A stretch of 64,000 nucleotides of DNA, from contig WHUZ01000013.1 in the NCBI GenBank assembly GCA_015179045.1, positions 806,001 through 870,000 on the forward strand, read 5' to 3'. The notes under the pieces were generated by a model, which was not told the DNA's origin, ran no database searches, and was given only the letters and a program-made list of their open reading frames with translations. Below, piece after piece: positions 1 to 12,230 of this stretch. The stretch is from Kalaharituber pfeilii. Its lineage: Eukaryota; Ascomycota; Pezizomycetes; Pezizales; Pezizaceae. How positions within the stretch are numbered: position 1 is the stretch's first letter; the number at the start of each line of letters is the position of its first letter. The position numbers and the translations under genes are program-made.

Positions 1-522
1 GTCATGACTGTTTGATTAGCCTGCTTGGCGTCCGTTTGATATGAAGGGCGTTTTAGACATTTTCCAAAATCTCTCTACATTTACTAGTAGGCCGCTTGTC
101 ATGGACGGATGGGTATGAATTTGGAGGGGAGGGAGGAGGCAGCGGACAGTATTGGGGGGGGGGGGGGACATGGCACTTTGCCTTTCTGATTTCTACCTTA
201 GACCGGACAGAAGGTTACTTGCTCTCCTAACAAGTAGTAGCATTCGCGTGCTGCCGCTGCCTGCCGGTTGCTGGGGAGCGCGTGCATCTTGTGAGGATGT
301 GCTTGAAGCAAGCATGTGAAGGCTCTTCGTTATATCAAGTATGTATTATCTTCATATTATTTGTAGACATGTACACATAGAACGAATGAAGTAGTTACGA
401 TGATCTACGTGGGGACTTGACTCAGATATTTTGCCATTATTCGCCGCGATAGCCGTGTCGGGGGGGGGGTTGTTGTTGCTTACTGTTGGAAACCACGCTA
501 AGGTGCACCGCTAGAGTGAGGG

Positions 523-622
523 CCATGAAGTAGGCCATGCACTTAGCTACAGTGGCCATAAGGTGGGCTATGCACTTAGCTACAGTGGCCATAAGGTGGG
601 CCATGCACTTAGCTATAGTGGT
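523..622. repeat. Three tandem copies of a 33-bp unit
   Basis: The core GCCATGCACTTAGCTACAGT recurs at 534, 567 and 600 with an exact 33-bp period and only one or two base differences per copy, for example CTA for CCA in the second copy. It lies in non-coding DNA. No function is evident. Confidence 0.9.
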
Positions 623-858
623 TTATTGTCTTTATGCAACTTCGTGTATTTATATGAGTATGGAAGTGCCGTTTTGTATTGATAGATAATTAAGAAAATG
701 AAGTCCTATTTTTAAGTCTTACTCTCCTCACCGTATATATTTTTCTACACTTACCGCTATTAGCTGCTATTACTGCCGTGGCCGAGTGAGGCCGAAAAAA
801 GAAAGGTTTTTGGAGACGAGGGCCATGGGCCATCGGTTTGATTATCTATCGTGTGAAT

Positions 859-894
859 GGGGGGGTGGGGGTGGGGGGGGGGGGGGGGGGGGGG
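859..894. repeat. Poly-G tract (22-G run at 873-894)
   Basis: An almost pure G stretch interrupted by two T bases ends in a run of 22 G. Such tracts can form G-quadruplexes and are prone to length errors in sequencing. Shorter G runs lie at about 154-168 and 461-470. Confidence 0.9.
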
Positions 895-964
895 TTTGAC
901 CAGGAACCGGGCCACAGGCAGACCAATGGCGGTGCCTTTCTGAGCCTTTCTGCTGTGCTCCGTC

Positions 965-992
965 GCAGCAGCAGCAGCAGCAGCAGCAGCAG
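965..992. repeat. CAG trinucleotide repeat, about nine units
   Basis: A pure GCA/CAG microsatellite in non-coding DNA. It reads as poly-Ser or poly-Leu in spurious frames. No gene is supported here. Confidence 0.9.
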
Positions 993-1155
993 TGTCAGGC
1001 AGAAGCAGTGCGACGTTGAGCCCCATATCTCCAATCGCATCCCAACCCGCCGGCGCTGGCCTTGCCTTGCCTTGCCCGGCAGCAGCACCAGCAGCAACAC
1101 CAGCACCAGCACATTCGGCTCTTGTCTCGTGCAGACGCTGCGAACGAACAGGCAC

Positions 1156-1200
1156 GCACCGCACCGCACCGCACCGCACCGCACCGCACCGCACCGCACC
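1156..1200. repeat. GCACC pentanucleotide repeat, nine units
   Basis: Nine perfect copies of GCACC in tandem. Because the period is not a multiple of three, every frame reads through it as a repeated peptide, which explains several misleading open frames on both strands. Confidence 0.92.
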
Positions 1201-1827
1201 GCGCCGTATGCCCCTCCCCCCTCCCCCCTGCAACCCGTCCTCCACGCTCGCCCAATACCCACCGCTAGCCCGCTTCCGAAGCTGTCGCCTGTGGTGCCGC
1301 ACATTTACTTATCTTCCGCCGCCGTCGTCACCGCCGCCCTCTGATTCTCTGCCAGCAGCCATCACATCGCCGCGCCCCCCCCCCCCCCCAATAGCCTACT
1401 CCACGCCGCCGCTGGCTGTGCTTGCCCGCTAGCTCCTGTCTCCCATCGCTGCATATCATACTGTGCGGAAACAGGCTCACTGCCTTCGGCCGTAGCATCC
1501 GCCGCCCTCCCACCTTGGCAGCCTGCATAGCACGCACTCACGCACTCACGCACTCAAACGCACGTCCCTCAGTTCCCCGTATCACCCATCCAAGCCCAGC
1601 CCGCCGCCCTCCAGCCAACCACTGCCCCCCCTGCCCCCCCCCCCCCCCCTCCCCCAATCCCTACCACTCTCACTGCACCCACAGCCCACCACCCCCACCA
1701 ACCCCTCCACCCCCCCCCCCCGCGGATCCTAAATTGCATCACGCACCCTCTACATACTCTACCACGGAAAGCGCGCCCCTTCTTACACTTTCGGCTGTAT
1801 TCTCACTTCGGCTTCAAGGTAATAGCA

Positions 1828-1853
1828 CCCCCCCCCCCCCCCCCCCCCCCCCC
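1828..1853. repeat. Poly-C run of 26
   Basis: An uninterrupted run of 26 C lies within a C-rich region that also has C runs near 1376-1389 and 1637-1652. All are upstream of the heat-shock factor gene and on the same strand. Confidence 0.9.
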
Positions 1854-2579
1854 ACCCCAGGGAAGTCGCAGCAGCGCACCCATTTCCGATTTCAGTCTCC
1901 CGCTTCCCCTTCTCCATCACCCAACTTCCTTACTTCCCCTAGCAACCCCACCGATCCTTTCTCTCCCCAAACCCTCTGAGAGCTCTTATTCTTTTCACAT
2001 TATCCTCTTCCACACACACCACTTTTACATTCCACTCTCCTTACCTTGCCACAACAGCCAGCACACACGTCAACCGGAATAGGCGAAGAAATAGCTTCAA
2101 GCCATCTTCTCCCAGAACGCCCAGACACTTATTCTTCCTCGTCTCTTCTACTCCCTTTTAATCTAGATTAGTAATAAATCTTAAGATCCATTTCCCGCGG
2201 CGATATGAGGTCTGATTAACAGAAGGGTCAAAGGAAGAAAAATAACAAGTTTTACGGGAAATATCAAGGAAGGAGAAATTTTTTTTTCCCACATATTCAA
2301 TAGAGAGGAGGCTAAGCGCTAAAAACAAGTAAACTTTCCCACCCCGCTGCCGCCACATCATAATCAATCATCCAGATAACTTTTATTCCAACGTCTGTAC
2401 TTGCTTCCCGTCCTAATTAACGCTTGAGTTACCCCGGATCTCGTTTGGGATAGCAGGGACACCGGATATCAGATTGAAGAGAAAGAAAGAAAAGCGAAAG
2501 AAAGAGACCCCGCTAGGAAGGGAAACCGACTACTTACCCCCATTGCCACCTTGACCATCTATTAACGACATTCACCACC

Positions 2580-5399
2580 ATGAGCAGAAAGCGTCCGGCC
2601 CCGGGTTCAGCGGCTCCTATACAGATAACCACCTCATCACCACCCAACGCTCATCAGGCAGGTTATATCAACCCTTCTCTCCAATCCCCAACTTCAACTA
2701 CAATAAACAGCAACGGGATAGCCGCCACAGCGACCCCGTATGCTCACATTAACGGAGTCACGAGTTCACCCAACTCTGTGGTGGAGTCATCAGACATCTA
2801 CAGCGTTGCTAACGGTGGCCGGCTTTCAGCAGCAGCAAACAATGCAACACAAGCCCTTAACCTGGCCATGAACGATAATCAGGTTGCACGTATAACAAAC
2901 AGAAACAGCAGTCTAATGCGGATACCTCAGACGCCATATTATCCTCCACCTGGCCCCAACCCTCCTTTAGGAGACAATCCTCATGCCACTCAGCTACCGC
3001 TGAATGCACCCGGACTTGGGAACGGGCTCGGATCGAATTTAGATGCTATTTATGGAGACTTGGCGGCGCTTATACGGAAGGCTAAGGGCAAAAAAACGAA
3101 CATACCACCATTTGTTCAGAAGCTGAGCCAGTAAGTTTTCCATTGAAACTTGCATTTCAGCAATTGTCAATTGCATTGTCCTTAGGAGTATTGCAAGAAT
3201 GCAATGTTTCGTTATGCACCATGGAACTCCTTCATGCGTTCAAGTATGCATGATCGTTTGCTAACATTCTGTTTCCTGAAACTCTCAAGGTTCGTAAACG
3301 ATCCAAAATGCGATCACTTGATCCGGTGGTCACCTAGTGGTACCTCGTTTCTTGTACTGGATGAAGACGAGTTCTCAAAGACTCTCATCCCGGATCTTTT
3401 CAAGCATAATAACTATGCATCATTTGTTCGCCAGCTAAACATGTATGGCTTTCATAAGGTAGTTGGCCTCGCAGATGGTTCGTTGAAGACGTCCGAACAA
3501 CGATCGAAACCACCGAGCGAATATAAAAACCAGTACTTCATTCGGGGTATGCCGGAATTGATGTGGTTAATTCAGAAGCCGAAGAATACAGCAAAAAGGA
3601 GTAAGGGAAGGAAGAAATGCAAGACAGAGGATAGTGATGAGGAAGCAGGATCAGATGGAGAAGTTGTTAATACGAGTAATCTTGCAGAAGACGGACATTT
3701 ACAGGCAAATGGGGGCTTTATTGAAGCACCACCAACGCAGATTGCTTCGAAGACCGATCTTGGCGCATTCCTTCAGCAATTAGAGCAGGTTCGACAACAT
3801 CAAGCAGTTATATCGAACGCCATCAACCGTCTACGGAAGGACCACAATCAACTTTATGAACAGTCGATAGCTTTCCAAACACTACATGACCGCCACGAAA
3901 CTTCCATCAGTGCAATTCTTACATTTCTGGCAACGGTTTACGATAAGTCTTTAGCCGGTCATCTAAACGGTCAGACTTTGGCCAATTTGTTCCAGGGTGC
4001 AGTAGACTCCAGTCAGACTGGTGGGCAAGTAATGGGAAACCCGAGCACTGCCGTTGCTAATATGGGAAGAGCTGGGGTTGTGGGGACGGGAACTGGGCAG
4101 CCTAGAACTTTTAAGCGAAGGCCACTAATGCTGCCCCCCGCGCCTCAGGTTAACGGACAAATTTCTGCAGATGTCTTGAAGAACCAGAATGGCGGTGCGC
4201 AGGGACAGCAGCCACAACAACAACAGCAGGGCTCGCCAGTTCCTTTCTCTACATACCAGTCTCCGTCCATTCAAGAAGTATTCCCGCCTGCATCCGGGGC
4301 ACTCTCACCTGGCCCAAATTCACCCGGCCCAGGTCATAGCCACTTAAACCCTAATTTGAGTCCCAATTTCTTTTCAACCTTATACTCCTCTATGCAAAAT
4401 TCCAACGACCCGCACCTGTCTGCAGCCAACCAGAACGCCCTCACTCCCCGCTTACTCCGACGAGCGATAACACCGCTTCTCCAGGTAGCGGAGCAGAATC
4501 AGGCTCTGCAACAACATAACAATAAAGTAGCAGAGACAAGGACTGTACTGGACCAAGTCAAGGTCATGCAGGATCAACAAAATGAGAACATCAATAGATT
4601 GATGGAAATTGTGGGTCCATATACTGCTAAAGAATCTACTCATACCCACCCCATTTCATCCTCTCTACCTGCCTCTCCTGCCAATACTACTACCACTGCC
4701 CCGCCTCAACCAGTTGCCACGAAAACTGCGCCGGCTAGCCCGGCTCCTGTTACTGCAGCGGGAGCTGGAGCTGCCGTCCGCGCTGCCGGCACTGGTGATG
4801 CAGAGGTTATCGATGATGTTAGTGCTAACGGTGTCACTCTCCTACCTTCTCAGACCCCATCTCCAACAACAAATAACACCTATGTCAATGTACCTGTTGT
4901 GGGCGATCCAGCGATGGTTTCGGGAACAGAAGGCGCGGTGTTTGATGATATCGATCAGTACTTAGCGTCTGACTGGATGCCGGAGATGGACCACTATAAC
5001 CCAGCAGATGATGGGGTCAATGGCGCGTCGCAGAGCCTTAGTGAGGTAAATCTGGACCCGACGATGTTCCTGGAGGAGACGCAATATACGTCCCCCGGGT
5101 ACCTGCCGAATCTTGCAAGTATGCCGCCAAATGGAATGATGGGCACATCACAGGATGGGGGAATTGCGGGAACGGGCGCAGCGGGTGGGTTGGGAAGAAC
5201 TGGGCAGGGAGGTGGTGGGTTGGATGGTGGCGGACAGATAATGGGATCGAATTCGAGTACGGCGACGGGGAGTCCGAATAGCCCTGCAGCGTTTAGTGAC
5301 GGAGTAGGAGTGGGATTGATTGATGTGGGTGTCGCTGGGGTTGGAGCAGCGACAGAGGAGGTACCTGGGAGCGCGAAAAAGAAGAGAAGGACAGGGTGA
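2580..5399 (+). CDS. hsf1: Heat shock transcription factor Hsf1
   Basis: Master heat-shock transcription factor; it binds nGAAn heat-shock elements as a trimer in the nucleus. Two exons, 2580-3130 and 3290-5399, give 886 aa. The 159-bp intron has a GTAAGT donor and a CTAAC branch site, and it splits the conserved DNA-binding domain (residues about 174-285): PPFVQKLS before it, then FVNDPKCDHLIRWSPSGTSF and SFVRQLNMYGFHK after it. A coiled-coil HR-A/B follows (LGAFLQQLEQVRQHQ onward), then a second predicted coil beginning RRAITPLLQVAEQNQALQQH. The C-terminal third is low complexity and acidic, consistent with an activation domain, and ends in a basic KKKRR. There is no response-regulator domain, so it is not Skn7. 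The long unstructured N-terminus resembles other fungal Hsf1 proteins more than Sfl1, though Sfl1 cannot be wholly excluded. Only the first 183 codons lie before the intron; the start is the first ATG of that frame. Confidence 0.93.
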
Positions 5400-6233
5400 T
5401 GAGAAATGAATGGGAGGAGGTGCATTTGTGTGCAGTTAGAGTGGTGGATTATGAATGTGATGTTGGTACAATATTTTGCAGGTGTTATGTTGGTGTTGTA
5501 TATTGCCTTATGGCTTGAACGGATACGAACTGGCAGACACCTTGCAAGTACAAACATATTGAAACAGAAATTAATTGAGTTAGGTTTGTTTGTTGCTATT
5601 CTGTGATTAATGGTACATGGTATGATTTCCATTTTTTGGCGAGGTACATTGGAGAAGGGGAGTGTAGGAGATTGGAGGAAAAAAGCCTGGTATACATTCT
5701 CCATTACTTCTGTACGTAACGTTTGATTTTTTTCTTTTTTTTTCTGCTATACTTAGAAAAAGTGTGGTTTAGATGAGGGTACATATATATGCACAGAATT
5801 TAGGAGTGTAGGGAGTGATGAAAGGGGGCTGTTGAATTTTATTTACCCTTCTCTTATTTTTTATTTATTTTTATTTTATTTTATTTTTCTCCCTCCTCCC
5901 AGCTGTAATGTGGCTTTCTTTGAATTTTGTCATGTTGGATTGTTGGGTTTTGTTGGGGTTTGCGTTCGTGTGGAGCTTTTTTATACATACATACTCTATA
6001 CATACATTACGATATATATATAGTCATTTTTTATTTATATGTTTTTATGGTATGTGATTAGTTCACGAGACCAGTATGTCATGTGCGAGGGGTCTATCAC
6101 GATGATTTCTTCTTACAGACAAAAGAGCAAGTAGGTAATTTAGAGAAATCATGTACACAATGGATCAGGGGGGGAAAAAAAAAGTGATTGAATAGTAAAC
6201 GAGAGAGTGAGGGTGTTTGATGTAACGATTTGT

Positions 6234-6237
<4 letters not shown>

Positions 6238-6285
<48 letters not shown>
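6238..6285. repeat. Poly-T run of 48
   Basis: An uninterrupted T run in the convergent intergenic region. Two more lie nearby: 21 T at 6353-6373, followed by a short GT repeat, and 35 T at 6507-6541. Runs this long are hard to sequence exactly, so their lengths are approximate. Confidence 0.9.
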
Positions 6286-6352
6286 CGATTAAGCTTGATT
6301 TAAGGTGATAATAGATATAGGGAACGTAATATGTATACTATGCGACGGCGCC

Positions 6353-6386
<34 letters not shown>

Positions 6387-6504
6387 TGTTTGTTTGTTTC
6401 TAGACGGTACATGGTGGGAGCTAGAAGGTTGGAGCATGGTGGGAAACCGTGAAGTAAATATCTTGAACTATCTCACTGTTATCGTTTGAATGTGTGAGGG
6501 ATTT

Positions 6505-6542
<38 letters not shown>

Positions 6543-6550
6543 TTAAGATA

Positions 6551-6645
6551 GCTTGATATGGAAGTGCGTCGGAGTTTTTGTTTTCATCTTTTGTCTCTTT
6601 ATTCTGGCTTGATATGGAAGTGCGTGGGAGTTTCGTTTTCATCTA
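6551..6645. repeat. Direct repeat of about 38 bp
   Basis: GCTTGATATGGAAGTGCGT is followed by GGAGTTT and GTTTTCATCT in two copies, starting at 6551 and about 6607 (56 bp apart), with a few mismatches. It looks like a local segmental duplication in non-coding DNA just after the 35-T run. Confidence 0.8.
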
Positions 6646-7335
6646 TTTTCCCCTTCCTTTCTTTTATCTCAAACGAAAGAAAAAAAATATGCAGGTTTGA
6701 TTTTGTTGGAGGAGGGGAGGAGGAGGAGGGGTAGAGTAGAGGGTAAGAGAAAAGCGGGGAGGGGGAGGGAGGGGGGAATACATACGAAAATTGTAGGCTC
6801 CCCTTGTGTGATTAAGTACGATAGTAAAAAAATTTCCATATATATCCCCCCAGTTGCTTAGTTTTAGAACTTTTTTTTTTTATATCTACAGTCGTCTAGA
6901 AGTAAATAGCTAACTTTTATTTTCTTAAATTCTTATCAATAGATAAAGCGATATCAACAATCCAGAGCTAACTGTTTTGTTCGTGGGAGACTCTTCCCGC
7001 TCATTCTCGCTACGGAAGGGGGAGATAATCCCATGTTTGGGGTTAACACAGTTCTTCAAATTCATTTCCACTAGCCTATTGATGTACGAATTTTAACACC
7101 TCCATTGTCCAACCACGCATTATACCACAACAAATCCCCATTTTCACTTCCTTCAGAAGCAACATAAGAATTTGAAGAAAAACAGAAAGTTCAAAATCTT
7201 GAGTCAACCTGTCAACCTGTCAACCTCTCAATCTTTCGAAACAAAAAACACACGAGACAAGCTACGTCAAAAAGTATCAACTGGCATAGAACGGAGATCC
7301 ATCCCACTCCTTCTCTTACCCCCGTTACTCCCGCA

Positions 7336-9860
7336 CTAATACCCGACATCAAATACCTCATTCCTCCAACCCCCTCCCTCCCTACCCTCCTCCACTCTCT
7401 CCTCCGCCGCTCCAAACTTACTGATGACCGCCCCCGGTCCATGCTCTCCCGGAAATAACTCCTCCTGCGCGCCCACCGTCACCACGAACCCATTTCTACC
7501 TCCTTGCTCCACCCTTAGCCCTCTTTCTCCTCTTTCCACCTCTACCCTGCCCCTTCCTTTCCTTCCCCTCCTGCTAGTTTCAGGCCTCGACATCACAGCC
7601 TTCACCCACCCCTCCATCCCAGCCCCCGCCACTGTTGCAACTCGCATCCGTTCTATCGCGGCCTTAACTTCTCGGTCTACCCACGTGACTCCATCCCTAA
7701 CCTTCTCCTCCATCATTCTTCCGATCACACCCCGGATAACGGGCCTAATGACCGGAGCAAGCAACTTCGCAGCCCATCGATGGTACCCCAAGTAGGCATA
7801 TCCAAACTTATTCACATTCACCTTCACACTCCTTACATGGAAGTAGCTCTCGGCTGCTTCGTCGTCGTCAAAAAAATCATCGTAATTTGCATTATCCAAC
7901 ACCACGTCCAAACTAATATCCATATGCACGTCCATCCACCCTTTGTCCGAAAATGGCACCAGTCCCGTCTTCTTTCTAAGCACGAACGAAGCATCCTTCA
8001 CACACATGGAAAGATTCGAGATATGCACCCGAGTGTAACCAGAGTAGTGGCTCACGAATGTGTGTTCATCCGTATACTCTGCCCTTGTGTGGGCCTCGAC
8101 GAGAAGTCGTCGAGGAAGGAAATGTTCAGATTCGAGCACCACGTTCTCGAGAATGAGATCCCAGTCGCGGTCGCTGTACTCGATGCGCGGTAAGGGGATA
8201 TATTTGATCTCCGAGACCATTTTTGGAAGCAGAACGTCGAGTATGTCGCGTGCTACCCTCGTACGCACATGATACGTCTTGGTCTTGGGGTCCTGTATCA
8301 TGAGCGAGTTGAAGAGCTTCTGGGATGCGTTCACGACGCGGACGTTCCCTCTATCCGTTTGCATGGCGGAAAGGTAAGCATTAAATTCGTTGAATAAGTG
8401 GTCGATGTGAGGGCGATATGTGTCTGCTTTCTCCTCCAGCAGCTTTTTACTCCTATCATAATGCTCATGCGCCTCCGCATCCGCATAGTCCGATCCAGCA
8501 AAGTCCACATCAGTCAGCATCCTATGCAGAAAATCTGCCACTTCGTCATAGAAGTTCTGTAAGTCTTCATCACTCTGGACATCCCGAATCACCTGCGCCA
8601 ACGCACTTGTGACCGCATCTGGCGTCTTCCCACCAGCAAATGCAGTCAAAATCTCCTTTCCCTTCACCAATGCCTGCTCGAAGTGCTCGTCGTATCCGAC
8701 ATGCGTGTCTGCGCGGACTGTGTGCTTGGTCTTTTGCCCCTCCTCGATCGCAGCGTCACGGACACGTGAAGCATAATCTTTGAACAAGTTGATGAGGAAC
8801 TCAGCGCTGGATTGGAAATCTGGGTTATTCTGTACATCCACCAACAATTTCTTCAACCTATTAATCGCAGCATCACGACGCTGCTTGGGGAACTTTTGCG
8901 CAAGGTAGGATTGCACATCTTCAGATGCCTTGTACGTGCGTTTGCGGGCTTCAGCCGCGTAGCGTTGCGAGGTGGAGAGGGCCCGATATTTGAGTTGATC
9001 CGCGGAGGGGATTGAGCCGGTGACGGAGGATTCGATGTTGGAGCCGGCTTGTTCACCTTCTTCCCGCGAGGGAAGGGAGGGTGCAGGGCGGTCGACCTGC
9101 GAAAGTTGTTCTTCGGTAGGGCGGGTCCGTTCTGCGGCTTGGGTGGCTTGGTCGGCGGCTTTAGAGGCATATGAGGCCGCGGAGGATGCAGCATCGGCAA
9201 AAATATCTCTTGCAATAACTGTAGACATTATATATGTTAGTCGCAGTAGATGACATCTGCATGCGAGCTGGAGACTTACTAGAAGAATCAGAAATAAGCT
9301 TCCTAAACTCTGGAGACGAGTAAAGCAGGCCACCAAGCAAGCGGAGACGAGAATACAACTCCTGCGCATCAGATCGGGATGGAGTAGCTGATGAGGAAAT
9401 GCGCGAGCCAGCTTCAGACACGTTTGGGAGGCTCGTAGACACCTCTGCGTGGGAGGTATGCCACAAAAAGTTCTGAATCTTGTCATCTCCCTGTAATAGC
9501 CATATCCATTAGCATAACGCACCAAAAATGAGGGTAAATCGCAAGCCATACATTCTTATCGTCCCCCTCATCCGCAATAGCCTCCAGCCACGCCCTCAAA
9601 TCCCTCACAAACTGTCGACCCGGCGTACTCAGTCTCCGATTCCGACTATCAAGCCACCCCGCATGGTTTAGTGCGTACTTGATCCACGAAGTGAACTGCT
9701 CATTTGAAGGCAAGTAGCCTGCATTTAACGCAAGAAGGGCTTCATATGTGCGGATTTTGTGGCGAATTGCAGCTTCCTTTTGCACGCGGGTGGGGTCAGA
9801 CGAGTTGGAGATGAGAGGCTCCCGCTGGGCGCGCTCGATGTCGGTGTCGCGAGCTGGCAT
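7336..9860 (-). CDS. HAM1-like protein (hyphal anastomosis family)
   Basis: Three exons on the minus strand: 9860-9552, 9490-9280 and 9218-7336, giving 800 aa. The introns are 61 bp and 61 bp with GTATGG and GTAAGT donors. The family is fungal-specific and has HAM1 N- and C-terminal domains; the C-terminal region resembles the tubular lipid-binding (BPI/SMP-like) superfamily. The family name comes from hyphal anastomosis mutants, but the biochemical role is not established. Visible features are an N-terminal helical segment (IRTYEALLALNAGYLPSNEQ), Ala-rich amphipathic stretches in the first third, long helical regions (RDAAINRLKKLLVDVQNNPD), and a beta-rich C-terminal half starting near IKYIPLPRIEYSDRDWDLIL. 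The extreme C-terminus is basic and low complexity. No signal peptide or membrane span is evident. The start is the first ATG and is preceded by a compact divergent promoter region. Confidence 0.85.
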
Positions 9861-10856
9861 GATGTTTTGTATGGTACTAGCTAGCTAAATTGTGAACTTC
9901 TTGAATCTGGAGAAATCGATCTGGTATCTCGGAATGAAAATACCTTCCACTCAAGTCCCTTTCAAAAGGATCATGAAATAGGAAGCGAAGGGTATAGATT
10001 GAAATTCCACTCCTACACCCGAGCCCACTGGGAGTTGATGGATAATATACTGCGAGCCCATCCTCTTGTCCCACCTTCCCATGTGCAGCGCGCAAGGGCA
10101 AAATTCTTGATTTCATGAGAGAGCGATATCGTCACAGCGTGGGAGGATGAGGTCGACATGACGTTAAGGATTACCGGATGCGGTTGGAGAGCGGTTTGTT
10201 TGTGCTACCTAACGGTGCTTGGGCGGATGTGGGACAAACGCGTATTGTCGCCAAATTAATGGTTTCATGGATATAAGGATGGGCTAGGTATGTCAGCCAT
10301 GCGTCTTCCTTATTGTCCAGTATCAACAGCTTACATGAACATTGAATTGAACTCTGAATTCCCTCTTCACCTTTCTGAGAACTCAATTCGATTCAATCAT
10401 CGCCTACTTTGCTGAAAACGTTGACTGCCAGCAAACTTGGAAATCCTCCCGCAATGAACGCATCCTTGCGTCGGCCCATTCTGAACTTGCTGCCAATCGC
10501 GCCTGAACCATACAAATGTCTGACAAAAGCTTGGACGCATGAAGCCGGATACAGACGGGCGTTGCAGAAACTGGTTATAGTTAGCTCCATCGGCTGATGA
10601 TCTTCAAGCTCGTGCCGGATTGCATAGCGCGTTTTGACACTGCTTGCCGTAGATCCATTGTGAGGCTTTGGCTATGTTGGAGCTAAATATGTCGTGAGAC
10701 GTCAATGTGGGGTGAACGGCAGCCAGAAATCTGCTTGGGGCACGAGACCACCCTCCGCCCCTCAACACCACTCCTCGACCTATCTCCATATCTTGGCACA
10801 CAGCCCTCCGAGTCACTCACTTCCTCCCCACAAATCACACCCACAACCACCTCGTC
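9861..10856. other. Divergent promoter region between HAM1-like and WD40 genes
   Basis: The two flanking genes diverge from here, so both promoters are expected in this 996-bp segment. Short open frames on both strands have no recognisable content. A pyrimidine-rich stretch at about 10745-10850 precedes the WD40 start codon. Confidence 0.5.
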
Positions 10857-12230
10857 ATGTCCGTCACATCCGACAAAGACAAATTCTTCCAAACTTCAGA
10901 CTCCCTCGAAAAAGCCACCCGACGGGCGGCCAAATCCAAAAACACCCTCGGCGACCCGATTCACGTCGGGGCTAAGATCCTAGACATCATCTCCGACCCG
11001 ACAAGCCCGGACCGTGTCTTTATAGCCCAAAGTGATGCTCTCGCTCGACGGGTGCAGTTATCGGTGAGCAATGACCCCGTTCAGTTTACCTCCCCTTCCA
11101 ATCCACCTCATTCTGCCGTTCCACTTCGGAAGTACCAGAAGACACAGGCTAACTCTCATGGCGGCCTCTCCCCCACAAGGCCGCCCTCTCACCCTAACTA
11201 GTCCGGTGATAAAGGTAACCACGTCTATCGGGGCCACACCGCCCCCGTAACTTCTCTCGCGCTCTCGGACCCTCCCACAACCCTCTTCACTGGCTCCTGG
11301 GACAAATCCATTCTCGCCTTCGACGTCAATACCCGTACTCTTCTGCTTCGCTTCCCCCCGACGCATGCCGACTTCATCAAGACCCTCCTCTATCTTCCTT
11401 CTCGCTCCCCCACTTCCCCCTCCACTCCATCCCTTCTACTCTCAGGCTCTTCAGATACAAAAATCATCATCTGGAACCCGGAAACCGCCACAAAATTACA
11501 CGTCTTAGCCGCGCACACTCGCGGTGTCCTCTCACTAGTCCTCGATCCCATCCCACCTCCCTCAGACCCAACGGGCTTCACAGTGTTTAGCTCCGGTAGC
11601 GAACGAGCTATATACCAATGGACCATCCCATCTTCTGGGACTGCCGCAATACAAGGTCCCCTTCCCCCACTTACTCCTCACGAAACAAGTGTATATAAAC
11701 TCCGCTTCAGCCTCCGCCCCCCTTATGGCGATCTCTACACCGCCTCCGCCGACAACACTGTCCAGCGCATTGCCATTCGCGCAAGTCAAGACAACGAGGA
11801 CGCCCTTCCGACATCACAGGACTCCTTCCCGCACCCTGACTTTGTCAACGATGTCTTGGTAACTGGCTTTAATCCCTCGGATGAGGACGACGAAGGAAGG
11901 TGGATTGTCACTGCGTGCAGGGACGAGAATGTGCGGGTGTGGGACCGAGCGACGGCCAATTTAACGCATGTTTTCGAGGGGCATTTTGATGAGGTGTCAG
12001 GTGTATGTGTGGTGGAAGTGGAGAAAGGGGGCTGGGCCGTGGTCAGTGGGAGTATTGATGGGACGGTGAGAAGATGGCGGTTGAAGCCGGAAGAAATTAA
12101 GGCGGCGGTGGAGGAGGCGAGAAGGAGGAAGGAGGGAAGGGAGGGAGAGGAGGAGAAGGTTACGAGTGGGGTGGAGTTAACGGAGGATGAGGAGAGGGAG
12201 TTGGAGGAGTTGATGAGGGATGATGAATGA
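10857..12230 (+). CDS. WD40-repeat protein of unknown role
   Basis: Two exons, 10857-11063 and 11202-12230, give 411 aa. The intron is 138 bp (GTGAGC donor, CTAACTAG acceptor region) and the phase is preserved. At least five WD40 blades can be read: YRGHTAPVTSLALS...TGSWDKSILAFD; LLLSGSSDTKIIIWN; VFSSGSERAIYQWT; LYTASADNTVQRIA; and RWIVTACRDENVRVWD followed by VVSGSIDGTVRRWR. The C-terminus (about 45 residues) is a highly charged helix rich in Glu, Lys and Arg ending in LEELMRDDE. Beta-propellers of this kind are scaffolds, and no catalytic residue is expected. I do not recognise a specific orthologue, so no function is assigned. The N-terminal segment before the first blade is short and basic. 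Codon use is GC-rich at third positions, unlike the surrounding AT-rich intergenic DNA. Confidence 0.85.

Larger units (their letters stand above)
1..2579. other. 5' intergenic region, low complexity, no gene seen
   Basis: No convincing gene is visible. Open frames here come from repetitive DNA: poly-G, poly-C, a CAG run and GCACC repeats. The pyrimidine-rich stretch at about 1600-2150 and the purine-rich stretch at 2470-2520 directly precede the heat-shock factor start codon and probably hold its promoter and 5' leader. A 5' UTR intron cannot be excluded. Individual repeats are listed separately. Confidence 0.6.
5400..7335. other. Convergent intergenic region with poly-T tracts
   Basis: This lies between the ends of Hsf1 (+) and the HAM1-like gene (-), so it should contain both 3' UTRs and polyadenylation regions. 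It is T-rich and holds three long poly-T runs and a GT microsatellite. No coding signal was found on either strand. Confidence 0.6.

Noticed and set aside
760..1432. Overlapping open frames of 86-180 codons on both strands
   Set aside because: They arise from poly-G, CAG and GCACC repeats that stay open in several frames at once. Their peptides are pure low complexity with no conserved segment.
1422..1979. 185-codon Pro/Ser/His-rich open frame on the + strand
   Set aside because: It is a translation of a C-rich promoter region with 9-26-base C runs. There is no domain, and it begins without a plausible ATG context.
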